A DNA stretch of 64,000 nucleotides from Sphingobacterium lactis. Its GTDB lineage: Bacteria; Bacteroidota; Bacteroidia; Sphingobacteriales; Sphingobacteriaceae. A model generated the notes under the pieces. The model saw nothing but the letters and a program-made list of their open reading frames with translations. It did not search any database and was not told the DNA's origin. How positions within the stretch are numbered: position 1 is the first letter of the stretch; each line of letters starts with the position of its first letter. The stretch is from positions 3,162,001 through 3,226,000 of the forward strand of contig NZ_CP049246.1 in assembly GCF_011046555.1 (NCBI RefSeq), in the 5' to 3' direction. Shown in pieces: positions 1 through 8,949 of this stretch. Both the position numbers and the translations under genes were made by a program.

Positions 1-1161
1 GCACATATCAATCACCTGAAGTCACTTTGTGATGCAGCTAAGCACGCCAACCTGACTGACGAACAAGTTTTTATACATGCCTTCCTGGACGGCCGTGATA
101 CCGATCCGAATGGTGGTGTAGGTTATGTCCAAGCGCTTGAAGAGCACCTCACCCATTCCGTAGGAACCATTGCATCGGCCATCGGCCGGTATTATGCCAT
201 GGACCGTGATAATCGTTGGGAGCGCGTGAAAGAAGCGTATGATCTCTTGACGAAAGGAATCGGTACGGCATCAAATAACCTGTTAGCTTCCATCGAACAA
301 TCCTATGCTGATGGCGTAACGGATGAATTCGTTAAACCTATTGTAATGGTAGATGCGGACGGCAAGCCAAAAGCAAAAATTGAGGATGGCGATGTGGTCA
401 TCTGTTTCAATTTCCGGACAGACCGAGGTCGTGAAATCACCTTGGCACTTACACAACAGGCTTTCCCAGATTATGATATGTACCCCTTATCGTTGTATTA
501 TGTGACGATGACGGCCTATGACGATACCTTCCAGAACATTAAAGTGATCTTCCATAAGGACAATCTTTCCCAAACTTTGGGCGAAACTCTTTCCGAACAA
601 GGAAAATCACAGGTGCGTATTGCTGAGACAGAGAAATATCCACATGTTACCTTTTTCTTCTCCGGTGGCCGCGAAGAGCAATTCCCTGGTGAGAGAAGAC
701 TGCTGGTACCATCTCCTAAAGTGGCGACGTATGACCTGCAACCCGAAATGAGTGCATATACCATCGCAGATACCATCTGTAAAGATATGGTGGAAAATGG
801 ACCGGATTTTATCTGTTTGAACTTTGCCAATCCGGATATGGTTGGACATACGGGTGTTTTTGAGGCCGTTGTAAAAGCTGTCGAAACTGTAGATGCTTGC
901 ACAAGACGCGTGGTGGAAACGGGTATCCAAAATGGTTACTCCTTTATTATCCTTGCCGACCATGGTAATTCCGAATTTATGTTGAATGATGACGGTTCGG
1001 TCAATACCGCTCATACGACCAACTTGGTGCCGTGTATCTTGATCGACAAGGACTTCAAACACATCAAGGATGGAAAATTAGGCGATATCGCACCGACAGT
1101 ATTGCAAATGCTCCATCTTCCGATCCCAACCGAAATGACAGGCAATGTATTGGTCTATTAG
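1..1161 (+). CDS. gpmI: 2,3-bisphosphoglycerate-independent phosphoglycerate mutase, 5' truncated by window
   Basis: Cytosolic glycolytic enzyme interconverting 3- and 2-phosphoglycerate with two Mn ions. The reading frame is open from base 1, so the start and the N-terminal catalytic-serine region lie outside the window; the ATG at 199 is internal. Visible family landmarks are the substrate-binding stretch HAFLDGRDTDP near the left edge, the NFRTDRGRE segment, and the C-terminal metal site ADHGNSEFM followed by AHTTNLVPC. The C-terminus GNVLVY is complete. Its last 17 bases overlap the start of the downstream lipoprotein gene, suggesting co-transcription. Identification is firm; only the left boundary is unknown. 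Confidence 0.95.
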   Translation, partial: AHINHLKSLCDAAKHANLTDEQVFIHAFLDGRDTDPNGGVGYVQALEEHLTHSVGTIASAIGRYYAMDRDNRWERVKEAYDLLTKGIGTASNNLLASIEQSYADGVTDEFVKPIVMVDADGKPKAKIEDGDVVICFNFRTDRGREITLALTQQAFPDYDMYPLSLYYVTMTAYDDTFQNIKVIFHKDNLSQTLGETLSEQGKSQVRIAETEKYPHVTFFFSGGREEQFPGERRLLVPSPKVATYDLQPEMSAYTIADTICKDMVENGPDFICLNFANPDMVGHTGVFEAVVKAVETVDACTRRVVETGIQNGYSFIILADHGNSEFMLNDDGSVNTAHTTNLVPCILIDKDFKHIKDGKLGDIAPTVLQMLHLPIPTEMTGNVLVY

Positions 1162-1708
1162 TCTTAAAAATATAATCCAAGGGGCAGCAGCAGTTCTTAT
1201 TGCTGCTGTTTTTTCGGGTTGCCAATCAGCAGATAAGGCAAATACCGAAAAAAAGGAACATGCCCGTTATTTTGACCTGCCCTCCTATTTCCAACAGGAA
1301 ATTGATTCCCTGGCTAAAGCGAATCCGAAGATCAATAAAACAGTAATGAAGGACGATAAGGAAGAAACCAAGCAGGTGCATATCAAGGATTGGACCACAG
1401 AGCTATCAAGCTTTCAATCCATCGACCTGAATAAACCCGCTTATGAAGGCCATATCAAAACCGATACTATAGATCAGGTTATTCAGTACAGTTTTACCGA
1501 TCCAGAACTGGACCTCTCCTGCGTCCGCATCAAAATGGATCCTTCAGGAAAGCCCTTATTGATCTCCATTGAGAAGCACGTGAAGAACACCTTATATGGA
1601 ACGACAGAATTCTTGGTGTATGAAAAAGATAGCTTCTATTTGGTGGAAAAGAATCAGGCTGTACGCGTGATGGGTGATAATTATTATAAAGTGCAGGGGG
1701 AGTTTTAA
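1145..1708 (+). CDS. Putative lipoprotein, function unknown
   Basis: A 187-residue protein with a hydrophobic N-terminal segment (about residues 11-24) ending in the lipobox AVFSGC, so lipidation at Cys26 is likely and the protein would sit in an envelope membrane facing the periplasm. The rest is soluble, charged and rich in beta-strand-like stretches (DTIDQVIQYSFTDPELDLSC). I do not recognise a family. The start ATG overlaps the 3' end of gpmI by 17 bases in another frame; it is the only ATG giving a signal peptide. A strong terminator follows at 1757. Probably translated together with gpmI, but no functional link is implied. Confidence 0.75.
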   Translation: MYWSISLKNIIQGAAAVLIAAVFSGCQSADKANTEKKEHARYFDLPSYFQQEIDSLAKANPKINKTVMKDDKEETKQVHIKDWTTELSSFQSIDLNKPAYEGHIKTDTIDQVIQYSFTDPELDLSCVRIKMDPSGKPLLISIEKHVKNTLYGTTEFLVYEKDSFYLVEKNQAVRVMGDNYYKVQGEF

Positions 1709-1756
1709 CATTACCCCTTGATGAACGAGAAATTAAGCAATCCAGAAGATAGCAAT

Positions 1757-1787
1757 AAAAAATCCCAGCATGGCTGGGATTTTTTAT
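1757..1787. terminator. Bidirectional rho-independent terminator between convergent genes
   Basis: Perfect 9-bp stem AATCCCAGC / GCTGGGATT with a 3-base loop ATG (1761-1781). It is preceded by a run of A and followed by a run of T, so it can end both the gpmI-lipoprotein transcript (+) and the apt transcript (-). Confidence 0.85.
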
Positions 1788-1802
1788 TGATGTATCTTTT
1801 TC

Positions 1803-2333
1803 CTAATCGTAATGGATCAGCGAAATGATCTTATCGGAGAATCGCGTCAATCGGCCTGCGCTCTGCAGAAAATCCAAACTGATCACAAAGGAATAGGCAG
1901 CAATTTCACCACCCAACTTCTCCACGAGCTTACTTGCCGCTACGACGGTTCCACCGGTAGCCAAGAGGTCATCGTGCATCAGTACTTTGGTACCTTCTTG
2001 GATGGCATCTTCGTGCATCTCGATGGTCGCCTGTCCATATTCCAATTTATAGGATTCCGAAATGGTATGGAAAGGAAGCTTTCCCTGCTTACGGATCGGC
2101 ACAAAAGGCTTGTTCATGGCCTGCGCCAAAAGAAATCCGAACAGAAAGCCGCGACTTTCAATACCTGCGATCACATCGATCTCCACACCTTCCAATTTCT
2201 TCACGAATTCTGCCACTGCCAATTTCACCAGCTCCGGTTGCTGCAATAAGGGGGTGATATCCTTAAATACAATCCCTGGTTGTGGGAAATCCGGAATATC
2301 GCGGATGAATTTCTTTAATTGTTCCTCTATCAT
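1803..2333 (-). CDS. apt: Adenine phosphoribosyltransferase
   Basis: Purine-salvage enzyme making AMP from adenine and PRPP in the cytosol. 176 residues from the ATG at 2333 (MIEEQLKKFIRDIPDFPQPG), which matches the usual family length and N-terminus; an upstream ATG at 2384 would add 17 residues encroaching on the neighbouring gene and is less likely. The PRPP-binding motif VLMHDDLLATGGT lies near residues 118-130, and IESRGFLFG is the adenine-side motif. The gene begins one base after the stop of the upstream helix-hairpin-helix gene, so the two are probably one transcript. The convergent terminator at 1757 ends it. Confidence 0.93.
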   Translation of the reverse strand: MIEEQLKKFIRDIPDFPQPGIVFKDITPLLQQPELVKLAVAEFVKKLEGVEIDVIAGIESRGFLFGFLLAQAMNKPFVPIRKQGKLPFHTISESYKLEYGQATIEMHEDAIQEGTKVLMHDDLLATGGTVVAASKLVEKLGGEIAAYSFVISLDFLQSAGRLTRFSDKIISLIHYD

Positions 2334-2334
2334 A

Positions 2335-3246
2335 TCAGTTTTCAAAATCCAAATAAAGTTCAATTTTACGAAAAAATGCCGCATCCAACGAAAGAATCTT
2401 CTGTAAATCGGTCATGGACTGAAAGGGTCCGTGGTGCTGTCTGTAATTCACGATGGTCTTCGCATCCTTCAGGCGTACGTATGGGTGTTTCGCCAACTCC
2501 ATGGCTGATAGTTCATTAATTTTCAGCTGTTGGATATTTTCCTCAGTTAGCATCAATTGTGGTCGGATCTGTTCCAGCGTCTCGGGTGGCAAGCCATAAA
2601 CTTCCGCCAACTGATCCACAGCAACAAAACCGCCGAGTTGGCCCCTGTATTTGACGATCCTGCGCGAAAAACCAGGCCCTATCCCGCGCAACATCATCCA
2701 TTCGCTAGTATCTGCTCGATTGATATCGATGATAACCTTTGTGTCTTTCTTAGGATAGGATGGAAACGATGGCTTGGTGAAGCCTTCCGGACTCGGAGGT
2801 AAATCATTGGATTTGGCGATGTCGATATAGGGCAACATGGCTTGAAAGTTTTCCGGACTGATGGTATACATTTTCGCCAGATCCTCCGGTCTGTTGAACT
2901 TGCCGCCCCGCTCCCTGTATTTAATCACCGCAGCGGCTTGCCTTTCCGATAGCCCCATCGCCACCCAGCCGGCTAACGGCAATGTATTGGGATCGAACTT
3001 GACATATTGCGGCGCCTTACGGGTCTTGGCGTTGCTTTTAAGGCCATAAGATGTAGTCTCCTTCAATTTTGCCACACTATCGACTTCATTGGCAAGCTGT
3101 ACAATCTGGTAAGACATCGGTTTCGGAGGACGCAAGATCGGAAAGAGCAGATTCAGCAGAATGGAGATGCACATCAGGAACAACAAAACCATTACCCCCA
3201 ACTGTTCCTTCCTATTCATTGAAAAATATGCAAACAGCTTTTTCAT
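2335..3246 (-). CDS. Membrane-anchored helix-hairpin-helix (ComEA-like) protein
   Basis: 303 residues. One N-terminal membrane segment (about 17-37, LGVMVLLFLMCISILLNLLF) precedes three helix-hairpin-helix modules (roughly 88-130, 172-215 and 243-290), each with the repeated pattern of a hydrophobic turn followed by a KYRxxxGxF strand; the second contains the classic DINRADTSEWMMLRGIGPG. HhH units bind DNA backbone without sequence specificity; related ComEA proteins take up DNA, but whether this one does is not shown. An alternative start is the ATG nine codons in (MNRKEQ). Sits directly upstream of apt, one base apart. Confidence 0.8.
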   Translation of the reverse strand: MKKLFAYFSMNRKEQLGVMVLLFLMCISILLNLLFPILRPPKPMSYQIVQLANEVDSVAKLKETTSYGLKSNAKTRKAPQYVKFDPNTLPLAGWVAMGLSERQAAAVIKYRERGGKFNRPEDLAKMYTISPENFQAMLPYIDIAKSNDLPPSPEGFTKPSFPSYPKKDTKVIIDINRADTSEWMMLRGIGPGFSRRIVKYRGQLGGFVAVDQLAEVYGLPPETLEQIRPQLMLTEENIQQLKINELSAMELAKHPYVRLKDAKTIVNYRQHHGPFQSMTDLQKILSLDAAFFRKIELYLDFEN

Positions 3247-3285
3247 CTGTTATCTTGTATTGGTGGCCTATTCTTAAATTTTAAT

Positions 3286-3293
3286 TAAATTTG
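3286..3293 (+). promoter_or_regulatory. Bacteroidota-type -7 promoter element (TAAATTTG)
   Basis: Exact match to the Bacteroidota sigma-ABfr -7 consensus TAnnTTTG, 24 bases before the deacetylase ATG. TTG triplets lie upstream, but the spacing to the nearest is about 23 bp, longer than the typical 19-21, so the -33 box is uncertain. Confidence 0.5.
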
Positions 3294-3316
3294 TAAAAAT
3301 ATCTGAGGCCTGCAAT

Positions 3317-3925
3317 ATGCATTTTGTCCGACCGATTTTCTTTCTGCCCTATGTCTATAATAAGTCGATTTGGCGGAAAGAAAAGAAAAAAAATAATATA
3401 TACTTAACATTCGATGATGGCCCCATTCCGGAGCTTACGCCTTGGGTATTGGATATATTGAAGGAACGAAACATAAAAGCGACCTTTTTCTGCGTGGGCG
3501 AAAATATCGTCCAGCACCCAGAAATCTTCGAACGGATCAAAAATGAAGGTCATGCCGTGGGAAACCACACCCACAACCACCTAAAAGGTTGGACGACCAG
3601 CGATGAAGCCTATCTCCAGAATGTACAAGCGTGCCAAGAGCTGACCCAGACGGATCTTTTCAGACCGCCATATGGACGCGCTGCGCAATCGCAGTTGCGA
3701 AAGCTGGCAAAAACGTACCGCATTATTATGTGGGATGTCCTGACTGGTGATTATGACTCGACCATATCACCGGACCAGGTGTACAGAAATGCTGTTGATT
3801 ACGTCCGCAACGGGAGCATCATCGTTTTCCATGACAATATCAAAGCCAAGGAAAACCTTCAGTATGCCCTACCGAAAAGTCTGGATGAACTATTGGCTCG
3901 CGGATTCCGATTCGATCTCTTCTGA
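3317..3925 (+). CDS. Polysaccharide deacetylase (NodB-homology, CE4)
   Basis: 202-residue hydrolase of the carbohydrate esterase 4 family, which removes N-acetyl groups from peptidoglycan or other amino-sugar polymers using a divalent metal. Motif 1 TFDDGP (31-36) supplies the catalytic Asp33 and metal Asp34; motif 2 NHTHNH (83-88) supplies the metal histidines 84 and 88; motif 3 RPPYGR and motif 4 MWDVLTGDYD follow; motif 5 is IVFHDN. All catalytic positions are intact. No clear signal peptide, only a hydrophobic N-terminus (FFLPYVY). Its 3' end overlaps the convergent DUF4249 gene by 36 bases. Substrate cannot be told from the sequence. Confidence 0.9.
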   Translation: MHFVRPIFFLPYVYNKSIWRKEKKKNNIYLTFDDGPIPELTPWVLDILKERNIKATFFCVGENIVQHPEIFERIKNEGHAVGNHTHNHLKGWTTSDEAYLQNVQACQELTQTDLFRPPYGRAAQSQLRKLAKTYRIIMWDVLTGDYDSTISPDQVYRNAVDYVRNGSIIVFHDNIKAKENLQYALPKSLDELLARGFRFDLF

Positions 3926-4717
3926 TACCGTTTCGTCCTGGATGTCGATGGAATAATCCCGGACATTCGCTACGGAGAAATAACCCAATGCCCCATTGCT
4001 GATATTGGAAGTTGGATTGCCCGGAGCGGCACTTCCCGGATTCGTCATCATGTATTCGGACCAATAGGTGTACACCGGCTTGGTGATCGCTTGTCGGCGG
4101 ACAACCAGTTTATCCCCCAATTGGATCTCATCATTGCCGCCACTACCAATTTGATGGGTGACCAACTTTCCATCATTGAACTTATCGGATGTGGCCGAAT
4201 CAAACTTAAACTTCTCCTCATTCACCGATACCGTATATTTAAAATAGTTGGCCTGTCCCGGTGGGTCCTGGAACTTCAAGTTCACGAAATAATAGGTCTC
4301 GTTGAATATATTCTCTTTCGTTACGCCAATGGAATCAACCTCTACATATTCCGGCATGCTCGTTTCTGACTTATATTCCTCGCCATCTACGGTCACCGAA
4401 AGGCTATAGGTCTCTGCGATGCCCAGTTGCATATTGGTGTTCACATAGCGGCCATCACCTTGATGCAGGAACACATACACCTGCCCCGCTCCCGAACGTA
4501 CCTGAACAGCGGCATTTTCCACAGGATCGCTTGGTCGATCCACGTCAAAGTTTACCGTGCGGCTTACGAAGACTTCATGCACATTTCCGGAATTATTGAT
4601 ATCGGCTACAATAACAATCTTCGGATCTGCACTGTTCAGATCCACATCGATCAACTCTTCACAACTGCTGAAACTGAAAACAACAGCGCATAATAGTATG
4701 ATTTTGAATAATCTCAT
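3890..4717 (-). CDS. DUF4249 family lipoprotein, partner of TonB receptor
   Basis: 275 residues beginning with a lipoprotein signal (FSFSSC, Cys19) followed by the typical family start EELIDVDLNSADPKIVI. DUF4249 proteins are beta-rich envelope lipoproteins of Bacteroidota that are almost always encoded right behind a TonB-dependent receptor, as here (4 bases downstream of it). They are presumed to help substrate capture on the surface, but no substrate is known. The 3' end overlaps the convergent deacetylase gene by 36 bases, an unusual but coherent arrangement since both proteins look complete. Confidence 0.85.
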   Translation of the reverse strand: MRLFKIILLCAVVFSFSSCEELIDVDLNSADPKIVIVADINNSGNVHEVFVSRTVNFDVDRPSDPVENAAVQVRSGAGQVYVFLHQGDGRYVNTNMQLGIAETYSLSVTVDGEEYKSETSMPEYVEVDSIGVTKENIFNETYYFVNLKFQDPPGQANYFKYTVSVNEEKFKFDSATSDKFNDGKLVTHQIGSGGNDEIQLGDKLVVRRQAITKPVYTYWSEYMMTNPGSAAPGNPTSNISNGALGYFSVANVRDYSIDIQDETVSEEIESESASQ

Positions 4718-4720
4718 CTG

Positions 4721-7075
4721 CTAAAATTTAAAATTCCAGGTTACGGAAGGGATAATACCAAAAAGCGCAATCTTATAGGCTTCCGTAATGTTTGGATTCT
4801 GTTCATTCTCCCGGAAGTCTATGATATAGGCATTCTTCCTGTTGTAGGCATTGTAAATTCCAAACGCCCAGCTGGATTGAAAACGTTTCTTTTCCTTATG
4901 TGGTTCATACGTTGCGGACAGGTCCAATCGGTGGTAATCCGGCATGCGGTATCCATTGCGTTCGGTATAATAGAACATGGTTTCTCCATCCACCTGATAT
5001 TTTCCGCTTGGGAAGGTAATCGCATTTCCCGTATTGTAAACGAATGTAGCGCCCAAGGCCCATTTCTTCGTCAACTGATACACACCTACAACCGATACAT
5101 CGTGCGTGCGGTCCTGTCGAGCGGAGAACCAATCTCCATTGTTGATCTGGTCAAATTGGCGTTCACTGCGCGCCAAGGTATACCCCACCCATCCCGTCAG
5201 TTTACCTTTATTCTTCCGAACAAGGAATTCCACACCGTAGGAACGTCCGATTCCGTACAGGAGATCCCCTTCCAGGTACTTGTTGGCTTGTAGATCGGCC
5301 CCATTCCGGAAGTCGATCTGGTTATCCATATACTTGTAGTACGTCTCAACGGCGAGCTCATAGGTATTGTTCTGAAAATTGCGGAAATAACCCAAGGCCA
5401 CTTGATCGGCAATCTGTGGCTTGATGTTCAAGCTGCTCACAACGTATTGATCCGTCGGCAGACTTGCCGTGGTGTTGGTCAGCTGGTGCAGGTTCTGCGC
5501 AATGCGGTTATAACTTGCCTTGATGCTGTTGTTATCGTTCAGGAGATAGGATAAGGAAAGTCGAGGCTCCAGGTTGAAATAATGCTTGGCCACCACGGAA
5601 CCGTAATAACTCTCTTTGGTCGGTTCGCCATCCTGATCGAATTCATAGAAGGTGCCCGGCCCCATGACCATAAAGTCATTCAGGCGCAAGCCATAGATCA
5701 TGGAAAGCCTTTCAAACGGTTTCCACTCATGAGAGACATAAGCAGCCGCTTCGATGCCTTGCCGGTCATCAACCGCAATGGAATTGACTTCCGATCCTTC
5801 GATTGCGTCCAAGCTGGCCGGCTTGATCTGCTGGTGCAATAGGTTCACCCCGAAACGGATCGTGCTGTTGTTGTTCGCGTAATACGAAAAATCCTGTTTT
5901 AAATTCCAATTCTGAATTTTCGACGCTATCGTAAAAGCCGAATTATCATTGTCCACATTTACATTATACGTGAAATCACTGTAGATCAACGATGTATTAC
6001 TGAACAGTTTCGAATTGATCACTGAATTCCAACGCACAGTAGCGGTTGCATTTCCCCAATCAAAACTAAACAGGTCGCCATAGCCCAGGTCATCTTTCCC
6101 AAAATAGCCGGAAAGGTAAATGGTATTGCGGTCGTTCAGCTTATAGTTCATCTTCATGTTCAGATCGTAGAAATAGAGCTTACTCTTTTTTGCCGTTTCG
6201 TCATTGGAAAACTTCAGGAACATATCTGCATAGGTCCGTCTACCGCTGACCATAAAGGAACTTCTATCCTTCACGATCGGTCCTTCCAATTTCAAGCGTG
6301 AGGCAATCAATCCGATCCCGCCTTCCATCGAGAACTGCTTGCTGTTCCCATCCAACATACTGATATCCATGACGGAGGATATACGACCGCCATACTGGGC
6401 AGGAATACCACCTTTGTACAAACTGGCATCTTTGATGGCATCGGAATTAAAAGTGGAGAAAAATCCCAAGAGATGGGATGCATTATAGACAGTTGCTTCA
6501 TCCAAGAGGATCAGGTTCTGGTCGCCGGCACCGCCACGGACAAAGAAACTGGAACTCCCCTCGCCTCCCGAAGCCACCCCAGGCAGCAACTGGATCGTCT
6601 TCAGCACATCCTTTTCCCCGAAGATCACCGGTATGTTCTTCATCTCCTCCATACTGAACTTGAGGTTGCCCATCTGCGCCGAACTCACGTTACCATTTTC
6701 TTTCTTTCCCGAAACCACGATCTCCTCAATGCTGTTCTCATTCGAAAGAAGCTCAAAATTCTTTCGGGTGTTCTCCGAGAGGGTCATTTCCTCGACTGCC
6801 GTACGGTATCCTTGATAGGAAACCTCTAGCTGGTAGGTTCCTGCTAGAATGGAGATGGAATAAAACCCATAATTGTTCGAGTAGGTGCTTAAATTCTGAT
6901 CCTTTATGCGAAGGACCGCACCGATCAGGTTTTCTCCCGTACCGGCATCCTTGATGTACCCACTAATGGTCAGGCGTTCCTGCGCATGGGCAGGTAAAAC
7001 CTGCATGGCAAGGAAGCAAGCCAAGGCAAATAAATAGCGCGAAACGGAAAAATACGCAGAAATGGAAAAGTTCAT
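4721..7075 (-). CDS. TonB-dependent outer-membrane receptor with carboxypeptidase-like N-terminal domain
   Basis: 784 residues from the ATG at 7075 (a TTG two codons earlier is possible). Signal peptide to about AHA-Q (residue 32), then a carboxypeptidase-regulatory-like domain (LTISGYIKDAGTGENLIGA, about 34-115), the plug domain (KNIPVIFGEKDVLKTIQLLPG, FVRGGAGDQNLILLDE) and a long 22-strand-type barrel ending in the aromatic terminus SVTWNFKF typical of outer-membrane proteins. It imports an unidentified ligand energised by TonB. Paired with the DUF4249 lipoprotein immediately downstream. It lacks SusC features and has no SusD neighbour, so a siderophore- or peptide-type ligand is as likely as a glycan. 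Confidence 0.9.
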   Translation of the reverse strand: MNFSISAYFSVSRYLFALACFLAMQVLPAHAQERLTISGYIKDAGTGENLIGAVLRIKDQNLSTYSNNYGFYSISILAGTYQLEVSYQGYRTAVEEMTLSENTRKNFELLSNENSIEEIVVSGKKENGNVSSAQMGNLKFSMEEMKNIPVIFGEKDVLKTIQLLPGVASGGEGSSSFFVRGGAGDQNLILLDEATVYNASHLLGFFSTFNSDAIKDASLYKGGIPAQYGGRISSVMDISMLDGNSKQFSMEGGIGLIASRLKLEGPIVKDRSSFMVSGRRTYADMFLKFSNDETAKKSKLYFYDLNMKMNYKLNDRNTIYLSGYFGKDDLGYGDLFSFDWGNATATVRWNSVINSKLFSNTSLIYSDFTYNVNVDNDNSAFTIASKIQNWNLKQDFSYYANNNSTIRFGVNLLHQQIKPASLDAIEGSEVNSIAVDDRQGIEAAAYVSHEWKPFERLSMIYGLRLNDFMVMGPGTFYEFDQDGEPTKESYYGSVVAKHYFNLEPRLSLSYLLNDNNSIKASYNRIAQNLHQLTNTTASLPTDQYVVSSLNIKPQIADQVALGYFRNFQNNTYELAVETYYKYMDNQIDFRNGADLQANKYLEGDLLYGIGRSYGVEFLVRKNKGKLTGWVGYTLARSERQFDQINNGDWFSARQDRTHDVSVVGVYQLTKKWALGATFVYNTGNAITFPSGKYQVDGETMFYYTERNGYRMPDYHRLDLSATYEPHKEKKRFQSSWAFGIYNAYNRKNAYIIDFRENEQNPNITEAYKIALFGIIPSVTWNFKF

Positions 7076-7186
7076 AGACAAAAATATAAAAGGACCATGC
7101 TATTCACAATGGCTTATGCTGTTTCGTAAAGATTTAATAATACACGCAATCAACAGCTCCCTGCAAACCACGGTTCCAGTACCCTG

Positions 7187-8005
7187 CTATGCTGCTTTGC
7201 TGGAATTGAAAAAATCATTGAAAAAAGTCAATTGATAGAGAATGGATTTCTTCCAATAGTCCCAATTATGCGCTCCAGGCATGGATAAAAACCGATGTGG
7301 AATATTCATGTAGTCCAATTTCTCGTGCAATTTACAGTTGACGTCGTAGAAGAAGTCTTCGGTTCCGCAGTCGATAAACAGCGTTAATGACTTCGGTTTG
7401 ATCAAGTGGGTCATCTCCATGACGGTATGGGTATTCCAAAGGTCCGCATGTTCAGCGTATTCACCCAATCTTTTGGACATGTCCCAATTGTTGGGAAAAG
7501 GACGGATATCCACACCACCAGCGGTACTTCCCGCTGCTCCGAAAATATCCTGGTGCCGAATTGCCAAATACAGCGCTCCATGCCCACCCATGCTCAAACC
7601 TGTAATGCCGCGTTTGTTGCGATCATTGGCCACAGGATAGTTCTTGTTCACATAGGACACCAATTCCTTGGCCACAAAAGTTTCATATTGAAAGTTCTTA
7701 TCATTCGGCGAATCCCAGTACCAGCTGCCAAAACCACCGTCCGGGCAAACGATCACCATCTGCATCTGGTCGGCCAAGGTCTTAACTGCAGGCACATTAT
7801 TCACCCAATTGCTATAATTACCGGAATAGCCATGCAATAGGTATAAGGTAGGCAGCTCTTTAGCGGAACCTCCCTCAGGTTGAATAATCACTGTCTTTAT
7901 GGACTTGCCCATTGCCGCACTGGGAATGGCCAGGGTATCGACTTTTGCCGCATGGACAAAGCTGAAAAATAAGCTTAAAAGAAAAGCACTTACGGTCGTT
8001 TTCAT
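7187..8005 (-). CDS. Secreted esterase (esterase D / feruloyl-esterase-like, PF00756)
   Basis: 272 residues from the ATG at 8005, which directly starts a good signal peptide (MKTTVSAFLLSLFFSFVHA). Longer readings upstream run into the neighbouring gene and are not credible. Alpha/beta-hydrolase of the esterase D group: oxyanion region YLLHGYSGNYSNW, nucleophile elbow GLSMGGHGA (Ser), an acidic residue near LFIDCGTEDFF, and the catalytic His in PGAHNWDYW. Such enzymes cleave small carboxylic esters, including feruloyl esters or esterified glycans. The substrate is not predictable here. It lies 7 bases after the upstream beta-propeller-type gene and is probably co-transcribed with it. Confidence 0.85.
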   Translation of the reverse strand: MKTTVSAFLLSLFFSFVHAAKVDTLAIPSAAMGKSIKTVIIQPEGGSAKELPTLYLLHGYSGNYSNWVNNVPAVKTLADQMQMVIVCPDGGFGSWYWDSPNDKNFQYETFVAKELVSYVNKNYPVANDRNKRGITGLSMGGHGALYLAIRHQDIFGAAGSTAGGVDIRPFPNNWDMSKRLGEYAEHADLWNTHTVMEMTHLIKPKSLTLFIDCGTEDFFYDVNCKLHEKLDYMNIPHRFLSMPGAHNWDYWKKSILYQLTFFNDFFNSSKAA

Positions 8006-8012
8006 CAATTTC

Positions 8013-8888
8013 TTAAGGTTTAGTATGATAATGGTAAAGATAGGAATCCAATCCGAATGGACGCTCACTGATGGTGAAAAAACCTTCGCCTTCTCGTGAA
8101 AAGGTAATGGCCTCACCCTGCGGTTCCGGATCGTACTGGAGAGTAACACTTGGCTTCGCCAAGGCTTTAATCAAAGGTTCCTGATCACCTATCGGCCAAT
8201 AAAATATAGTCGTCAGATTTTTCATGAGGACTGCCCTTCGATCCATAGCCATGTCAGCTGCCGTAATGAAGGTAAAGGGAAATTTCAGTACCTCCCGCAA
8301 TTGGTAACTGGATCTTTCCTGACCAAAGATATCTGCAGTATACAAGGCGGATTGAAATTCCCGTTTGCTGACCATGTATAACTTATTGTCCAAAGGATCC
8401 ACGAATAATGCCTCGGAATCCCGCGCTTTTCCGGGATACTGCAAAACCTTCGTTTCTATAGCTGCAGCACGGATGGTATCTACGGTTTTAGATTCCGCCA
8501 GCTTAGGCTCTTTGACAAGGTATAATCGGATGTCCTGGCGTCTCCCTAGGTTATCGCCGATATCGGCAAGGATAAGATAGTTTACCCCATTCCGTTGTAC
8601 CCATGCGATGTCCTCCATATCGATGGCCTGTATGCCCTCGAGGTAGAAGGTCCGTTGCAACTGCGCCGTGGAGTCAATGAGAAAGAATCGAGCCTTGTCG
8701 CCGCTGTCGTTATGTACCCAAAAGGATCCGGGATTATTCATCGAAGCGACAATCCCCGAGAGTTCATCCAGTTCGGGCGCCTGAATCTTTCCATGGCTGG
8801 TCCGTGTAGTGGGCATTGGATTCTGCGCAGCAGCACCAAAACTCAGCAGAAGGGCAATAAACAGTACTAAAAAATGTGTTCTCTGCAT
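8013..8888 (-). CDS. Secreted hypothetical protein, probable beta-propeller
   Basis: 291 residues with a clear signal peptide (about 1-21, ending FGAAA-Q). The body has repeated strand patterns and acidic motifs (HNDSGD, IDMEDIAW, ADIGDNLGRR, KARDSEALFVDP) of the sort seen in six-bladed propeller proteins of the SdiA-regulated/esterase-like group often annotated as hypothetical in Bacteroidota. Periplasmic or secreted. Catalytic function is not assignable. It precedes the esterase gene by 7 bases on the same strand; a terminator at 8892 separates it from the upstream lipoprotein gene. Confidence 0.75.
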   Translation of the reverse strand: MQRTHFLVLFIALLLSFGAAAQNPMPTTRTSHGKIQAPELDELSGIVASMNNPGSFWVHNDSGDKARFFLIDSTAQLQRTFYLEGIQAIDMEDIAWVQRNGVNYLILADIGDNLGRRQDIRLYLVKEPKLAESKTVDTIRAAAIETKVLQYPGKARDSEALFVDPLDNKLYMVSKREFQSALYTADIFGQERSSYQLREVLKFPFTFITAADMAMDRRAVLMKNLTTIFYWPIGDQEPLIKALAKPSVTLQYDPEPQGEAITFSREGEGFFTISERPFGLDSYLYHYHTKP

Positions 8889-8891
8889 CTA

Positions 8892-8925
8892 AAAAAATGA
8901 AAAAGGATCAGTACATTACTGACCC
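8892..8925 (-). terminator. Rho-independent terminator after the 8950-9597 gene
   Basis: On the minus strand a stem GGTCAGTA / TACTGATCC-type (8905-8925, loop ATG) is followed by TTTTTCATTTTTTT. It lies between the lipoprotein gene and the propeller gene. Confidence 0.7.
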
Positions 8926-8949
8926 TCTAAAATACACTAAATTAAGATC